Below, piece by piece: positions 1-5,568 of a stretch of DNA of 5,568 nucleotides. The number at the start of each line of letters is the position of its first letter. Position 1 is the stretch's first letter. Position numbers and translations under genes: made by a program. The notes under the pieces are model-generated. The model was not told where the DNA came from. It saw only the letters and a program-made list of their open reading frames with translations, and searched no databases. The DNA is from Hippea sp. (GTDB lineage: Bacteria > Campylobacterota_A > Desulfurellia > Desulfurellales > Hippeaceae). The stretch spans positions 1 through 5,568 of the forward strand of contig WFRG01000031.1 in NCBI GenBank assembly GCA_015486705.1, in the 5' to 3' direction.

Positions 1-51
1 GGCATAAGTGCAATACACATTTCCATATTTCTACTTTTAGAAAATTAATAC

Positions 52-80
52 TTGACATTTACGTAAAATGATGATAGTAA
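52..80 (+). promoter_or_regulatory. Probable sigma-70-type promoter of the β-oxidation operon
   Basis: A perfect -35 hexamer TTGACA lies at 52-57. After a 17-base spacer there is a -10-like TAGTAA at 75-80 (3 of 6 matches to TATAAT), preceded by TG at 72-73 in the extended -10 position, which may compensate for the weak hexamer. Transcription would start near 87-88, giving a leader of about 30 bases before the GTG start at 117. An alternative -10, AGTAAT (76-81, 18-base spacer, 4 of 6), overlaps it. The location directly before the first gene of a tight operon supports the call. No start-site data can be seen from sequence alone. Confidence 0.6.
56..70. promoter_or_regulatory. Candidate operator palindrome between -35 and -10
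   Basis: The 15-base element CATTTACGTAAAATG has inverted arms CATTT (56-60) and AAATG (66-70) around a five-base centre. Nested in it is a perfect 10-base palindrome TTTACGTAAA (58-67). It overlaps the last two bases of the -35 hexamer and fills most of the spacer, so a bound protein would block RNA polymerase. Fatty-acid degradation operons are commonly repressed by acyl-CoA-responsive TetR- or GntR-family regulators, so an operator here is plausible. The regulator identity is unknown and the arms are short, so chance in AT-rich DNA is possible. Confidence 0.35.
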
Positions 81-94
81 TTTAGCCAACAAAA

Positions 95-108
95 AGGAAA
101 GGGGGGGG
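95..108 (+). promoter_or_regulatory. Atypical ribosome binding region with G8 run
   Basis: Upstream of the GTG start is a purine stretch made of AAGGAAA followed by eight consecutive G residues (101-108), ending eight bases before the start codon. It replaces the clean AAGGAGG seen before the other three genes. The G run can pair with the CCUCC of 16S rRNA in several registers, using a G-U pair. An in-frame TAA at 78-80 with no ATG, GTG or TTG start in a usable position between it and 117, apart from a GTA-containing leader, makes the GTG at 117 the most upstream reasonable start. Confidence 0.6.
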
Positions 109-116
109 TAATATCA

Positions 117-1961
117 GTGAAGTGGCAGTACAAATCATTACCTGATATGCTTAGGAAAAGTTCAAAAGAACACAAAGATAGAATCGCTATTTCATATAAA
201 AAAAATGGGCAGATAATAGACATTACTTACGGTGACTACTACAATTTTACGTTAATGGTATCAAGAGGTCTTAAAAAATTAGGTGTAAAAAAGGGTGACA
301 AAGTAGCCATTCTTTCAGAGACTCGTCCTATGTGGGCATTAGCAGATTTTGGTATAATGAACATTGGTGCTTGGGTAATACCTATTTATCACACAAATAC
401 ACCAGAGCAGATTGCCTACATTTTAAATCATTCCCAAGCAAAAGTTGTAATTGCCTCTGATATCTCGCAATACAAGAAAATCTTAGAAATAAAGGATGAG
501 GTGCCATCTGTAGAAATTGTAGTTACCCACGATAGATTTATTCCCGATAAGAAATTACCCGTTCTAACTTTTTACCAATTAACAGAAATGTCTGTTCCTT
601 TAAATGACAAAGAAAGAAAAGAAATTGAAAAAGACATAGATGACATAGATACTGAAGATACATTCACCATTATTTACACATCTGGAACTACCGGTGTACC
701 AAAAGGTGTTGAATTGTGTCATAGAAATATACTATCGAATATTTATTATATAGATAAAAAGGCTAGTGGTTTAGTTGATAAAGAAGATATCTTTTTATCA
801 TTCCTCCCCTACAGCCATATATTGGGAAGAACTGCCAATCTTTATATGCCAATACCTCACGGTGCAAAAGTGGCATATGCGGAAAGCATAGAAAAAGTAG
901 CTGACAATATGTCAGAATTTAAACCCAACATAATCATAACTGTGCCAAGATTGCTTGAAAAGATGCACTCAAAAATTTTGGATGCTGTACATGAGGCAAG
1001 TGAGTTTAAAAAGGGATTATTCAATAAAGCACTAGAAGTGGGTAAAGAATATTTAGAAACAGTTTACGTTAAAAGAAATAAGCCTGCCGTATCGCTAAGC
1101 GTAAAATATAAAATTTACGATGAATTGGTATTTTCCAAACTAAGAGAAAAATTAGGATTAGACAATTTTAAGACTTTTGTATCAGGTGGAGCTCCTTTAA
1201 ATCAAGATATAAATAAATTTTTCTGGATGATAGGCCTACCTGTTATAGAAGGATATGGGTTAACAGAAACATCGCCTGTTTTGTGTGTAAATACCTTCGA
1301 CAAACTTAAATTTGGCTCAGTAGGAACGCTCCTTGAGGAAACTGAGTTGAAAATAGCAGAAGATGGGGAGCTCCTCTTTAGAGGTCCACAGGTAATGAAA
1401 GGGTACTACAAAGAGGAAGAAAAAACAAAAGAGGCTTTTGATGATGAAGGATATTTTAGAACCGGTGACATAGGAAAAATTGACGAAGAGGGATTTATAT
1501 TCATAACAGATAGAAAAAAAGAATTGATAGTCACTGCTGGAGGAAAAAATATTGCGCCAGCACCTATTGAAAACCTCTTAAAAAATACAAAATACATATC
1601 AAACGCTTTCGTATATGGAGATAAAAAACCTTATCTTGTAGCAATACTAACAATGGATTTAGAAAGGGTATTAGACTACGCAAAAGAGCATAACTTGAAG
1701 TATTTTGATGTAGCTGATTTAGCTAAAAATGAAAAAATATTAGAGCTATTTAAAAAAGAAGTAGAAAAAGTAAATAAACAACTTCCAAGATATGAGACGA
1801 TAAAAAAGTTTGTGATAGCTCCTCAGGACTTCAGTATTGAAGGTGGGGAATTAACTCCAACACTAAAGCTCAAAAGAAGAATCATTTACAAGAAATATGC
1901 AGATAAAATAGAGTGCTTATATGGGAACGATGGTTCATGCTATACATGCAGTCAATTTTAA
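117..1961 (+). CDS. Long-chain acyl-CoA synthetase (AMP-forming, FadD/FACL family)
   Basis: This 614-residue enzyme is predicted to activate fatty acids to acyl-CoA using ATP and CoA through an acyl-adenylate, as a cytoplasmic or membrane-associated protein. Visible motifs of the adenylate-forming superfamily are the phosphate loop YTSGTTGVPKG (187-197), FLPYSHILGR (229-238), SGGAPL (356-361), EGYGLTETSP (378-387), the ribose-binding TGD (449-451), the hinge region DRKKELIVTAGGKNIAP (465-481), and GELTPTLKLKR near the C-terminus (577-587), whose Lys584 probably fills the role of the catalytic lysine. Length is normal for the long-chain branch related to eukaryotic ACSL and bacterial FadD15. 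The start is GTG behind an unusual G-rich ribosome site; the next in-frame Met is codon 11. The last 15 residues carry Cys600, Cys608 and Cys611, an unusual tail. Base composition is more AT-rich than the downstream genes. The family is secure; the exact chain-length preference cannot be read from sequence. Confidence 0.93.
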   Translation: MKWQYKSLPDMLRKSSKEHKDRIAISYKKNGQIIDITYGDYYNFTLMVSRGLKKLGVKKGDKVAILSETRPMWALADFGIMNIGAWVIPIYHTNTPEQIAYILNHSQAKVVIASDISQYKKILEIKDEVPSVEIVVTHDRFIPDKKLPVLTFYQLTEMSVPLNDKERKEIEKDIDDIDTEDTFTIIYTSGTTGVPKGVELCHRNILSNIYYIDKKASGLVDKEDIFLSFLPYSHILGRTANLYMPIPHGAKVAYAESIEKVADNMSEFKPNIIITVPRLLEKMHSKILDAVHEASEFKKGLFNKALEVGKEYLETVYVKRNKPAVSLSVKYKIYDELVFSKLREKLGLDNFKTFVSGGAPLNQDINKFFWMIGLPVIEGYGLTETSPVLCVNTFDKLKFGSVGTLLEETELKIAEDGELLFRGPQVMKGYYKEEEKTKEAFDDEGYFRTGDIGKIDEEGFIFITDRKKELIVTAGGKNIAPAPIENLLKNTKYISNAFVYGDKKPYLVAILTMDLERVLDYAKEHNLKYFDVADLAKNEKILELFKKEVEKVNKQLPRYETIKKFVIAPQDFSIEGGELTPTLKLKRRIIYKKYADKIECLYGNDGSCYTCSQF

Positions 1962-1975
1962 GAAAAAAATAAATT

Positions 1976-1982
1976 AAGGAGG
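1976..1982 (+). promoter_or_regulatory. Strong ribosome binding site of the fadN-like gene
   Basis: AAGGAGG lies seven bases before the ATG at 1990, inside a 28-base gap after the synthetase stop codon. It fixes the ATG as the start; the nearby GTG at 1986-1988 is out of frame and too close to the site. Confidence 0.85.
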
Positions 1983-1989
1983 TTCGTGT

Positions 1990-4329
1990 ATGAGGGAAAT
2001 TAGCAAAGTGGCGGTCTTGGGTGCCGGCGTCATGGGGTCTACTATCGCGGCACATCTGGCAAATGCAGGCGTTGAAGTTCTCCTGTTGGACTTACCAAGC
2101 GACGATGACCCTAACAAGATTGCAAAAAAAGGGCTTGAAGCTGCAACTAAGGCAAAACCTGCAGCGTTTTATCGCAAAGATTATGCATCCTACATTACAG
2201 TTGGAAACTTTAGGGATGATATGCCCAAAATCAAGGATTACGACTGGGTTATAGAAGTCGTAGTAGAGAGTATGGACATTAAGAAAAAGCTATTGGATCA
2301 AGTAACACCGCATCTCAATCCTAACAGCGTGTTCTCAACGAACACAAGTGGATTATCTGTAAATGAGATGGCAGATTATATGCCAGAACAATTTAGAAAA
2401 AACTTCTTAGTAACACACTTCTTTAATCCACCAAGATACATGAGACTTGTTGAAATAGTTCCATCGAAATACACAGATCAGCAAGTAGTAAAAGATATGG
2501 CAGATTTCATTGCACACAGGTTAGGAAAAGGTATAGTTTATGGAAAAGATACACCTAACTTTGTTGCTAACAGGATTGGCGTATACTCTATGCTCAACGG
2601 CATGAAGTATATGTTAGAGATGGGCTTGACTATTGAAGAAGTAGACAAAATTGCTGGCACTGCTACTGCAAGGGCTGGTTCTGCTGCATTCAAAACAGGC
2701 GATTTAGTAGGTTTAGATACGCTTGTTCACGTTGCGGAAAACAGCTACGAATTGCTAAAAGATGACGATGAAAGAGATATTTTCATAGTTCCTGATTTCA
2801 TCAAAAAAATGGTTGAACAAGGATTATTGGGCAACAAAACAAAGAAGGGTTTCTATAAAAAAGAAAGAACTCCTGAAGGCACAAAGAAATTCTACTTTGA
2901 CCACAATAAGTTAGAGTATGTGCCGCTACAGAAACCAAAACTTGCATCAATTGAAGCAGCCAAACAAATAGACGATCCAAGAAAAAGATTAAAGGCTGTT
3001 GTAACAGCGAAAGATAAAGCTGGTGAGTTTGCATGGAAAAATACAAGAGACACCATTATCTATTCAATAAAGAGAATTCCAGAGATAGCAGATGATGTTG
3101 TCAACATAGACAACGCAATGAGATGGGGCTTCGGATGGGAGCTTGGTCCTTTCGAAATGCTTGATGCCATTGGCGTTAAATATTTCGTAGACAGATGTGA
3201 AAAAGAAGGCGTAAACGTACCGGATGTAATCAAGGGCGTTGATTATATCTACAAGATTGAGAATGGCAAGAAATTCTACTTTGACTTTGCAGAAAGGACC
3301 CACAAACAGGTAGAATATCCCAAAACTTATACGAGCATAGAACTCTTGAAATCTGATAACAAAGTTGTAGAGAGCAACTCCGGAGCAGACATCATTGACT
3401 TAGGCGATGGTGTGTTCTTGGTAGAATTCCATACAAAGATGAATGCAATAGGCGCTGAAGTTATAACAATGTTAAACAAAGCTATTGCCAGGGCAGAAAA
3501 AGAGGGAGTGGGCGTTGTAATTGCAAACGAAGACAAAAAAGCTTTTTCAGCTGGCGCAAACCTAATGTTTATCGCAAGCCTTATAGCTGAAGGCGACTTT
3601 ACAATGCTATCTGAGGCTGTAAGAACATTCCAAAGAGCTACAATGAATATTAAATACTCAAAAGTTCCAGTAGTTGCTGCTCCTCATGCATTGACATTAG
3701 GCGGTGGATGCGAGGTTTGCTTGCATTCAGACGCAGTTTGCGCACATGCTGAAACATACATGGGTCTTGTTGAAATTGGTGTTGGGTTAATCCCAGGTGG
3801 AGGTGGAACAAAGGAAGTTGCTCTAAGGGCAATAGAGCTCGCTGAAGAAAATGGTTTAGACGTATCCACACTAATATTTAAAGGCTTCCAAAATATAGGA
3901 ATGGCCAAAGTTTCCACAAGCGCTGATGAGCTGTTTAAGATGGGATATCTAAGACGCGGAGACTCTGTAACAATGAATATAGACAACCTAATTTACGATG
4001 CAAAACAAAAAGTTTTGGCTCTTGCAACAAACTATAGACCTAGAAAACCAAGAGAAAACATACCTGCCCCAGGAAAGAGCGTCGCAGCAACAATAAAATC
4101 CCAACTTTGGAACATGAAACACGGAAGACAAGTAACAGAATACGAAGAGTACCTGGGCGGATTAATAGCAAACGTAATGTGCGGTGGAGATGTTCTACCT
4201 GGAACACTAATAACAGAAGAATACATGCTCGACCTTGAGAGAGAAGCATTCTTAAAGGCTTGTGGAAACAAGAAAACAGTTGAAAGAATTCAACATATGT
4301 TAAAGACCGGAAAACCATTAAGGAATTAA
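1990..4329 (+). CDS. fadN: FadN-type 3-hydroxyacyl-CoA dehydrogenase / enoyl-CoA hydratase fusion
   Basis: This 779-residue bifunctional enzyme is predicted to hydrate 2-enoyl-CoA and oxidise the resulting 3-hydroxyacyl-CoA with NAD. The N-terminal Rossmann domain shows GAGVMG (11-16) with Asp34 ending the second strand, as expected for NAD. Dehydrogenase active-site residues are seen in NTS (118-120), His143 in VTHFFNP, Glu155 in MRLVEIVP and Asn194 in FVANRIG. A first C-terminal dehydrogenase domain spans about 187-290, and a second, degenerate copy about 345-400 (GWELGPFEMLDAIG, 382-395). The crotonase domain follows, about 465-680, with the oxyanion-hole segment AFSAGANL (518-525), GGGCE with Glu575, and Glu595 in LVEIGVGLIPGGGG, matching the two catalytic glutamates of enoyl-CoA hydratases. 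Dehydrogenase-before-hydratase order and length (Bacillus FadN is about 790 residues) separate it from FadB/FadJ, where the hydratase comes first. It is followed by a thiolase, its expected partner. Codons at the 5' end look more GC-rich than the rest. Confidence 0.93.
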   Translation: MREISKVAVLGAGVMGSTIAAHLANAGVEVLLLDLPSDDDPNKIAKKGLEAATKAKPAAFYRKDYASYITVGNFRDDMPKIKDYDWVIEVVVESMDIKKKLLDQVTPHLNPNSVFSTNTSGLSVNEMADYMPEQFRKNFLVTHFFNPPRYMRLVEIVPSKYTDQQVVKDMADFIAHRLGKGIVYGKDTPNFVANRIGVYSMLNGMKYMLEMGLTIEEVDKIAGTATARAGSAAFKTGDLVGLDTLVHVAENSYELLKDDDERDIFIVPDFIKKMVEQGLLGNKTKKGFYKKERTPEGTKKFYFDHNKLEYVPLQKPKLASIEAAKQIDDPRKRLKAVVTAKDKAGEFAWKNTRDTIIYSIKRIPEIADDVVNIDNAMRWGFGWELGPFEMLDAIGVKYFVDRCEKEGVNVPDVIKGVDYIYKIENGKKFYFDFAERTHKQVEYPKTYTSIELLKSDNKVVESNSGADIIDLGDGVFLVEFHTKMNAIGAEVITMLNKAIARAEKEGVGVVIANEDKKAFSAGANLMFIASLIAEGDFTMLSEAVRTFQRATMNIKYSKVPVVAAPHALTLGGGCEVCLHSDAVCAHAETYMGLVEIGVGLIPGGGGTKEVALRAIELAEENGLDVSTLIFKGFQNIGMAKVSTSADELFKMGYLRRGDSVTMNIDNLIYDAKQKVLALATNYRPRKPRENIPAPGKSVAATIKSQLWNMKHGRQVTEYEEYLGGLIANVMCGGDVLPGTLITEEYMLDLEREAFLKACGNKKTVERIQHMLKTGKPLRN

Positions 4330-4336
4330 AGGAGGT
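4328..4336 (+). promoter_or_regulatory. Ribosome binding site of the thiolase gene, overlapping the fadN stop
   Basis: AAAGGAGGT starts inside the TAA stop codon (4327-4329) of the preceding gene and ends seven bases before the ATG at 4344. Terminating ribosomes would cover this site, so translation of the two partner enzymes may be coupled. Confidence 0.85.
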
Positions 4337-4343
4337 AAAATAA

Positions 4344-5519
4344 ATGAGAGCAGCATACATTTTAGCGGCTTATAGAACACCTGGCTGCAAAGCCAAGAAA
4401 GGTAAATTTAAAAATACAAGACCTGATTACTTGGCAGCAGTGGCCATTAAGGGCTTAATTGAAAGAACAGGGGTAGAGATCAACGATATAGAAGATGTAA
4501 TCATGGGTTGCGCATTTCCTGAAGCCGAACAGGGAATGAATGTGGCAAGGGTAGCGTGTCATATAGCTGGATTGCCATCTGATATACCAGCTATGACAGT
4601 TAATAGATTTTGTTCTTCTGGATTGCAGTCTATAGCTATAGCAGCAGAGCGTATAATGGCCGGTTTTGCAGACTGCATCATAGCGGGTGGAACAGAAAGT
4701 ATGACAATGGTTCCTATGGGCGGTAATAAATTCTCTGCAAATCCAGAGTTAGTCAATGAGTGGCCAGAGGCCTACGCTTCAATGGGAATTACAGCTGAGT
4801 TAGTTGCCGAAAAATTCAACATCTCAAGAGAAGACCAAGACGAGTTTGGATACAAAAGCCAGATGAAAGCAGCCAAAGCTATACAGGAGGGAAAATTTAA
4901 AGAGGAAATCATCCCCGTTGAAATAGAACATACAAAGTTAGTTGATGGGAAATTAGTCAAAGAAAAGGAAATCGTAGATATTGATGATGGTGTTAGACCA
5001 GACACAACACTTGAAGGATTAGCAAGACTTAGACCTGCATTTAGAATAGGCGGCACAGTTACAGCAGGGAACTCATCACAGATGACAGACGGGGCTGCAG
5101 CAGCTTTAGTTGTATCCGAAGATTTCTTAAAGAAAATCGGCAAAGACCCTATGGTAAGATTTGTAGGTTTTGCAGCTAAAGGTGTTGCTCCTGAATTAAT
5201 GGGTATGGGTCCATCTGTGGCTATACCTGAGGTTTTGAAGAAAACTGGTATGTCTCTAAATGACATAGGATTGATAGAACTTAACGAGGCATTTGCGTCA
5301 CAGTCTCTTTATTGTATAAGAAAACTTGATCTTGACGAATCCATACTAAATGTAAATGGTGGCGCTATTGCATTGGGTCACCCATTGGGTTGTACTGGTG
5401 CTAAATTGACGGCAACCATATTACACGAGATGAAACGTAGGGATAACGTAAAATATGGAATGGTTTCCATGTGTATAGGTGGCGGAATGGGAGCTGCTGC
5501 TATATTTGAAAAAGCCTAA
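4344..5519 (+). CDS. fadA: 3-ketoacyl-CoA thiolase (acetyl-CoA C-acyltransferase)
   Basis: This 391-residue enzyme is predicted to cleave 3-ketoacyl-CoA with CoA into acetyl-CoA and an acyl-CoA two carbons shorter, closing the β-oxidation cycle in the cytoplasm. The full catalytic set of the thiolase family is visible: nucleophile Cys90 in [16 protein letters not shown] at 314-317, His346 in GHPLGCTGA, and the acid/base Cys377 in the C-I-G-G-G-M-G motif near the C-terminus. Length is typical of tetrameric or dimeric thiolases II/I of about 390 residues. The segment [15 protein letters not shown] (55-69) is typical of degradative FadA-like thiolases. The gene lies 14 bases after the FadN-type gene, the same order as in Bacillus fadN-fadA-fadE. 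A biosynthetic acetoacetyl-CoA thiolase is the alternative, made unlikely by context. Confidence 0.92.
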   Translation: MRAAYILAAYRTPGCKAKKGKFKNTRPDYLAAVAIKGLIERTGVEINDIEDVIMGCAFPEAEQGMNVARVACHIAGLPSDIPAMTVNRFCSSGLQSIAIAAERIMAGFADCIIAGGTESMTMVPMGGNKFSANPELVNEWPEAYASMGITAELVAEKFNISREDQDEFGYKSQMKAAKAIQEGKFKEEIIPVEIEHTKLVDGKLVKEKEIVDIDDGVRPDTTLEGLARLRPAFRIGGTVTAGNSSQMTDGAAAALVVSEDFLKKIGKDPMVRFVGFAAKGVAPELMGMGPSVAIPEVLKKTGMSLNDIGLIELNEAFASQSLYCIRKLDLDESILNVNGGAIALGHPLGCTGAKLTATILHEMKRRDNVKYGMVSMCIGGGMGAAAIFEKA

Positions 5520-5527
5520 AAATACTT

Positions 5528-5534
5528 AAGGAGG
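5528..5534 (+). promoter_or_regulatory. Ribosome binding site of the fourth operon gene
   Basis: AAGGAGG lies seven bases before an ATG at 5542, in a 22-base gap after the thiolase stop. Its strength and spacing match the two upstream genes and support a real gene start at the window edge. Confidence 0.8.
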
Positions 5535-5541
5535 AATTTAA

Positions 5542-5568
5542 ATGAAAGGTGGAGAGTTTGTCGTAAAA
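5542..5568 (+). CDS. Start of probable FadE-type acyl-CoA dehydrogenase (truncated by window end)
   Basis: Only nine codons are visible, reading MKGGEFVVK, and the frame is open at the window edge. The good AAGGAGG site and tight spacing after the thiolase show that a gene starts here and shares the transcript. The product call rests on two arguments. From known biology, the fadN-fadA pair is usually followed by fadE, the flavin-dependent acyl-CoA dehydrogenase that performs the first oxidation step, which is missing from the rest of this operon. From recall of the family, large FadE-type dehydrogenases often start with a short Lys-Gly-Gly-rich sequence of this kind. No domain motif is visible, so the gene start is well supported and the function is an inference. 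Confidence 0.7.

Noticed and set aside
1..26. Minus-strand ATG codons (26-24 and 20-18) that could begin a divergent gene reading MCIALM.
   Set aside because: Only a few codons are visible, and there is no good ribosome binding site before either ATG. A resemblance to the start of HypC-type proteins is too slight to use.
1..48. An open frame on the plus strand (15 residues, hydrophobic, stop TAA at 46-48) that could be the tail of an upstream gene.
   Set aside because: It is too short to distinguish from chance, has no recognisable motif, and is not followed by a terminator-like hairpin.
198..205. A8 run early in the synthetase gene as a possible slippage switch.
   Set aside because: It encodes ordinary Lys-Lys-Asn codons in an AT-rich, lysine-rich protein, and similar A runs occur elsewhere by composition.
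1962..1989. Possible terminator between the synthetase and fadN-like genes.
   Set aside because: The gap is only 28 bases, A-rich with a ribosome binding site, and has no GC-rich inverted repeat or T run.
2124..2130. A7 run followed by GGG in the fadN-like gene, resembling a slippery frameshift heptamer.
   Set aside because: A -1 shift meets a stop within three codons, no stimulatory structure is evident, and the zero frame encodes a complete conserved enzyme.
3684..3986. Overlapping minus-strand open frames opposite the crotonase domain.
   Set aside because: They are mirror frames of a well-conserved coding region without start signals or recognisable domains.
4772..5266. A 164-codon minus-strand open frame inside the thiolase gene.
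   Set aside because: It lies wholly antisense to a gene with a complete thiolase catalytic set, has Ser/Pro/Ile-rich shadow composition, and shows no family motif.
1..5568. Mobile elements, CRISPR repeats, tRNA or rRNA genes.
   Set aside because: The window is almost fully coding for four metabolic genes, and I found no repeat array, transposase motif or structured RNA.

Overview
The window holds one tightly packed, plus-strand fatty-acid β-oxidation operon. It starts with a promoter/operator region (about 1-116), followed by a long-chain acyl-CoA synthetase (fadD-like, 117-1961). Next comes a fused 3-hydroxyacyl-CoA dehydrogenase/enoyl-CoA hydratase of the FadN type (1990-4329), then a 3-ketoacyl-CoA thiolase (fadA-like, 4344-5519). 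The first nine codons of a fourth gene (5542 onward) are probably the start of a fadE-type acyl-CoA dehydrogenase cut off by the window edge. Gaps between genes are 28, 14 and 22 bases, with no terminator-like hairpin, so one transcript is likely.

Together the genes encode a nearly complete catabolic route. The synthetase activates a free fatty acid to acyl-CoA with ATP. The predicted dehydrogenase makes the 2-enoyl-CoA. The FadN-type protein hydrates it and oxidises the 3-hydroxyacyl-CoA with NAD. The thiolase releases acetyl-CoA and returns a shortened acyl-CoA to the cycle. No electron-transfer flavoprotein or regulator gene is visible here.

The organism is a bacterium with an AT-rich genome (roughly one third G+C in the first gene and somewhat more in the others, from hand-counted lines). 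It has classical AAGGAGG ribosome binding sites, and its proteins are rich in Lys, Glu and Ile. This would fit an anaerobic or thermophilic fatty-acid oxidiser, for example a Desulfurella/Hippea- or Deferribacteres-like lineage, but that placement is a guess from style and not shown by the sequence.

The genes themselves belong to well-known families, and I see no evidence of an undescribed system. The points worth a second look are regulatory and structural: an eight-G run in the ribosome binding region of the first gene, a palindrome inside the core promoter, a cysteine-bearing tail on the synthetase, and a difference in composition and translation signals between the first gene and the rest.
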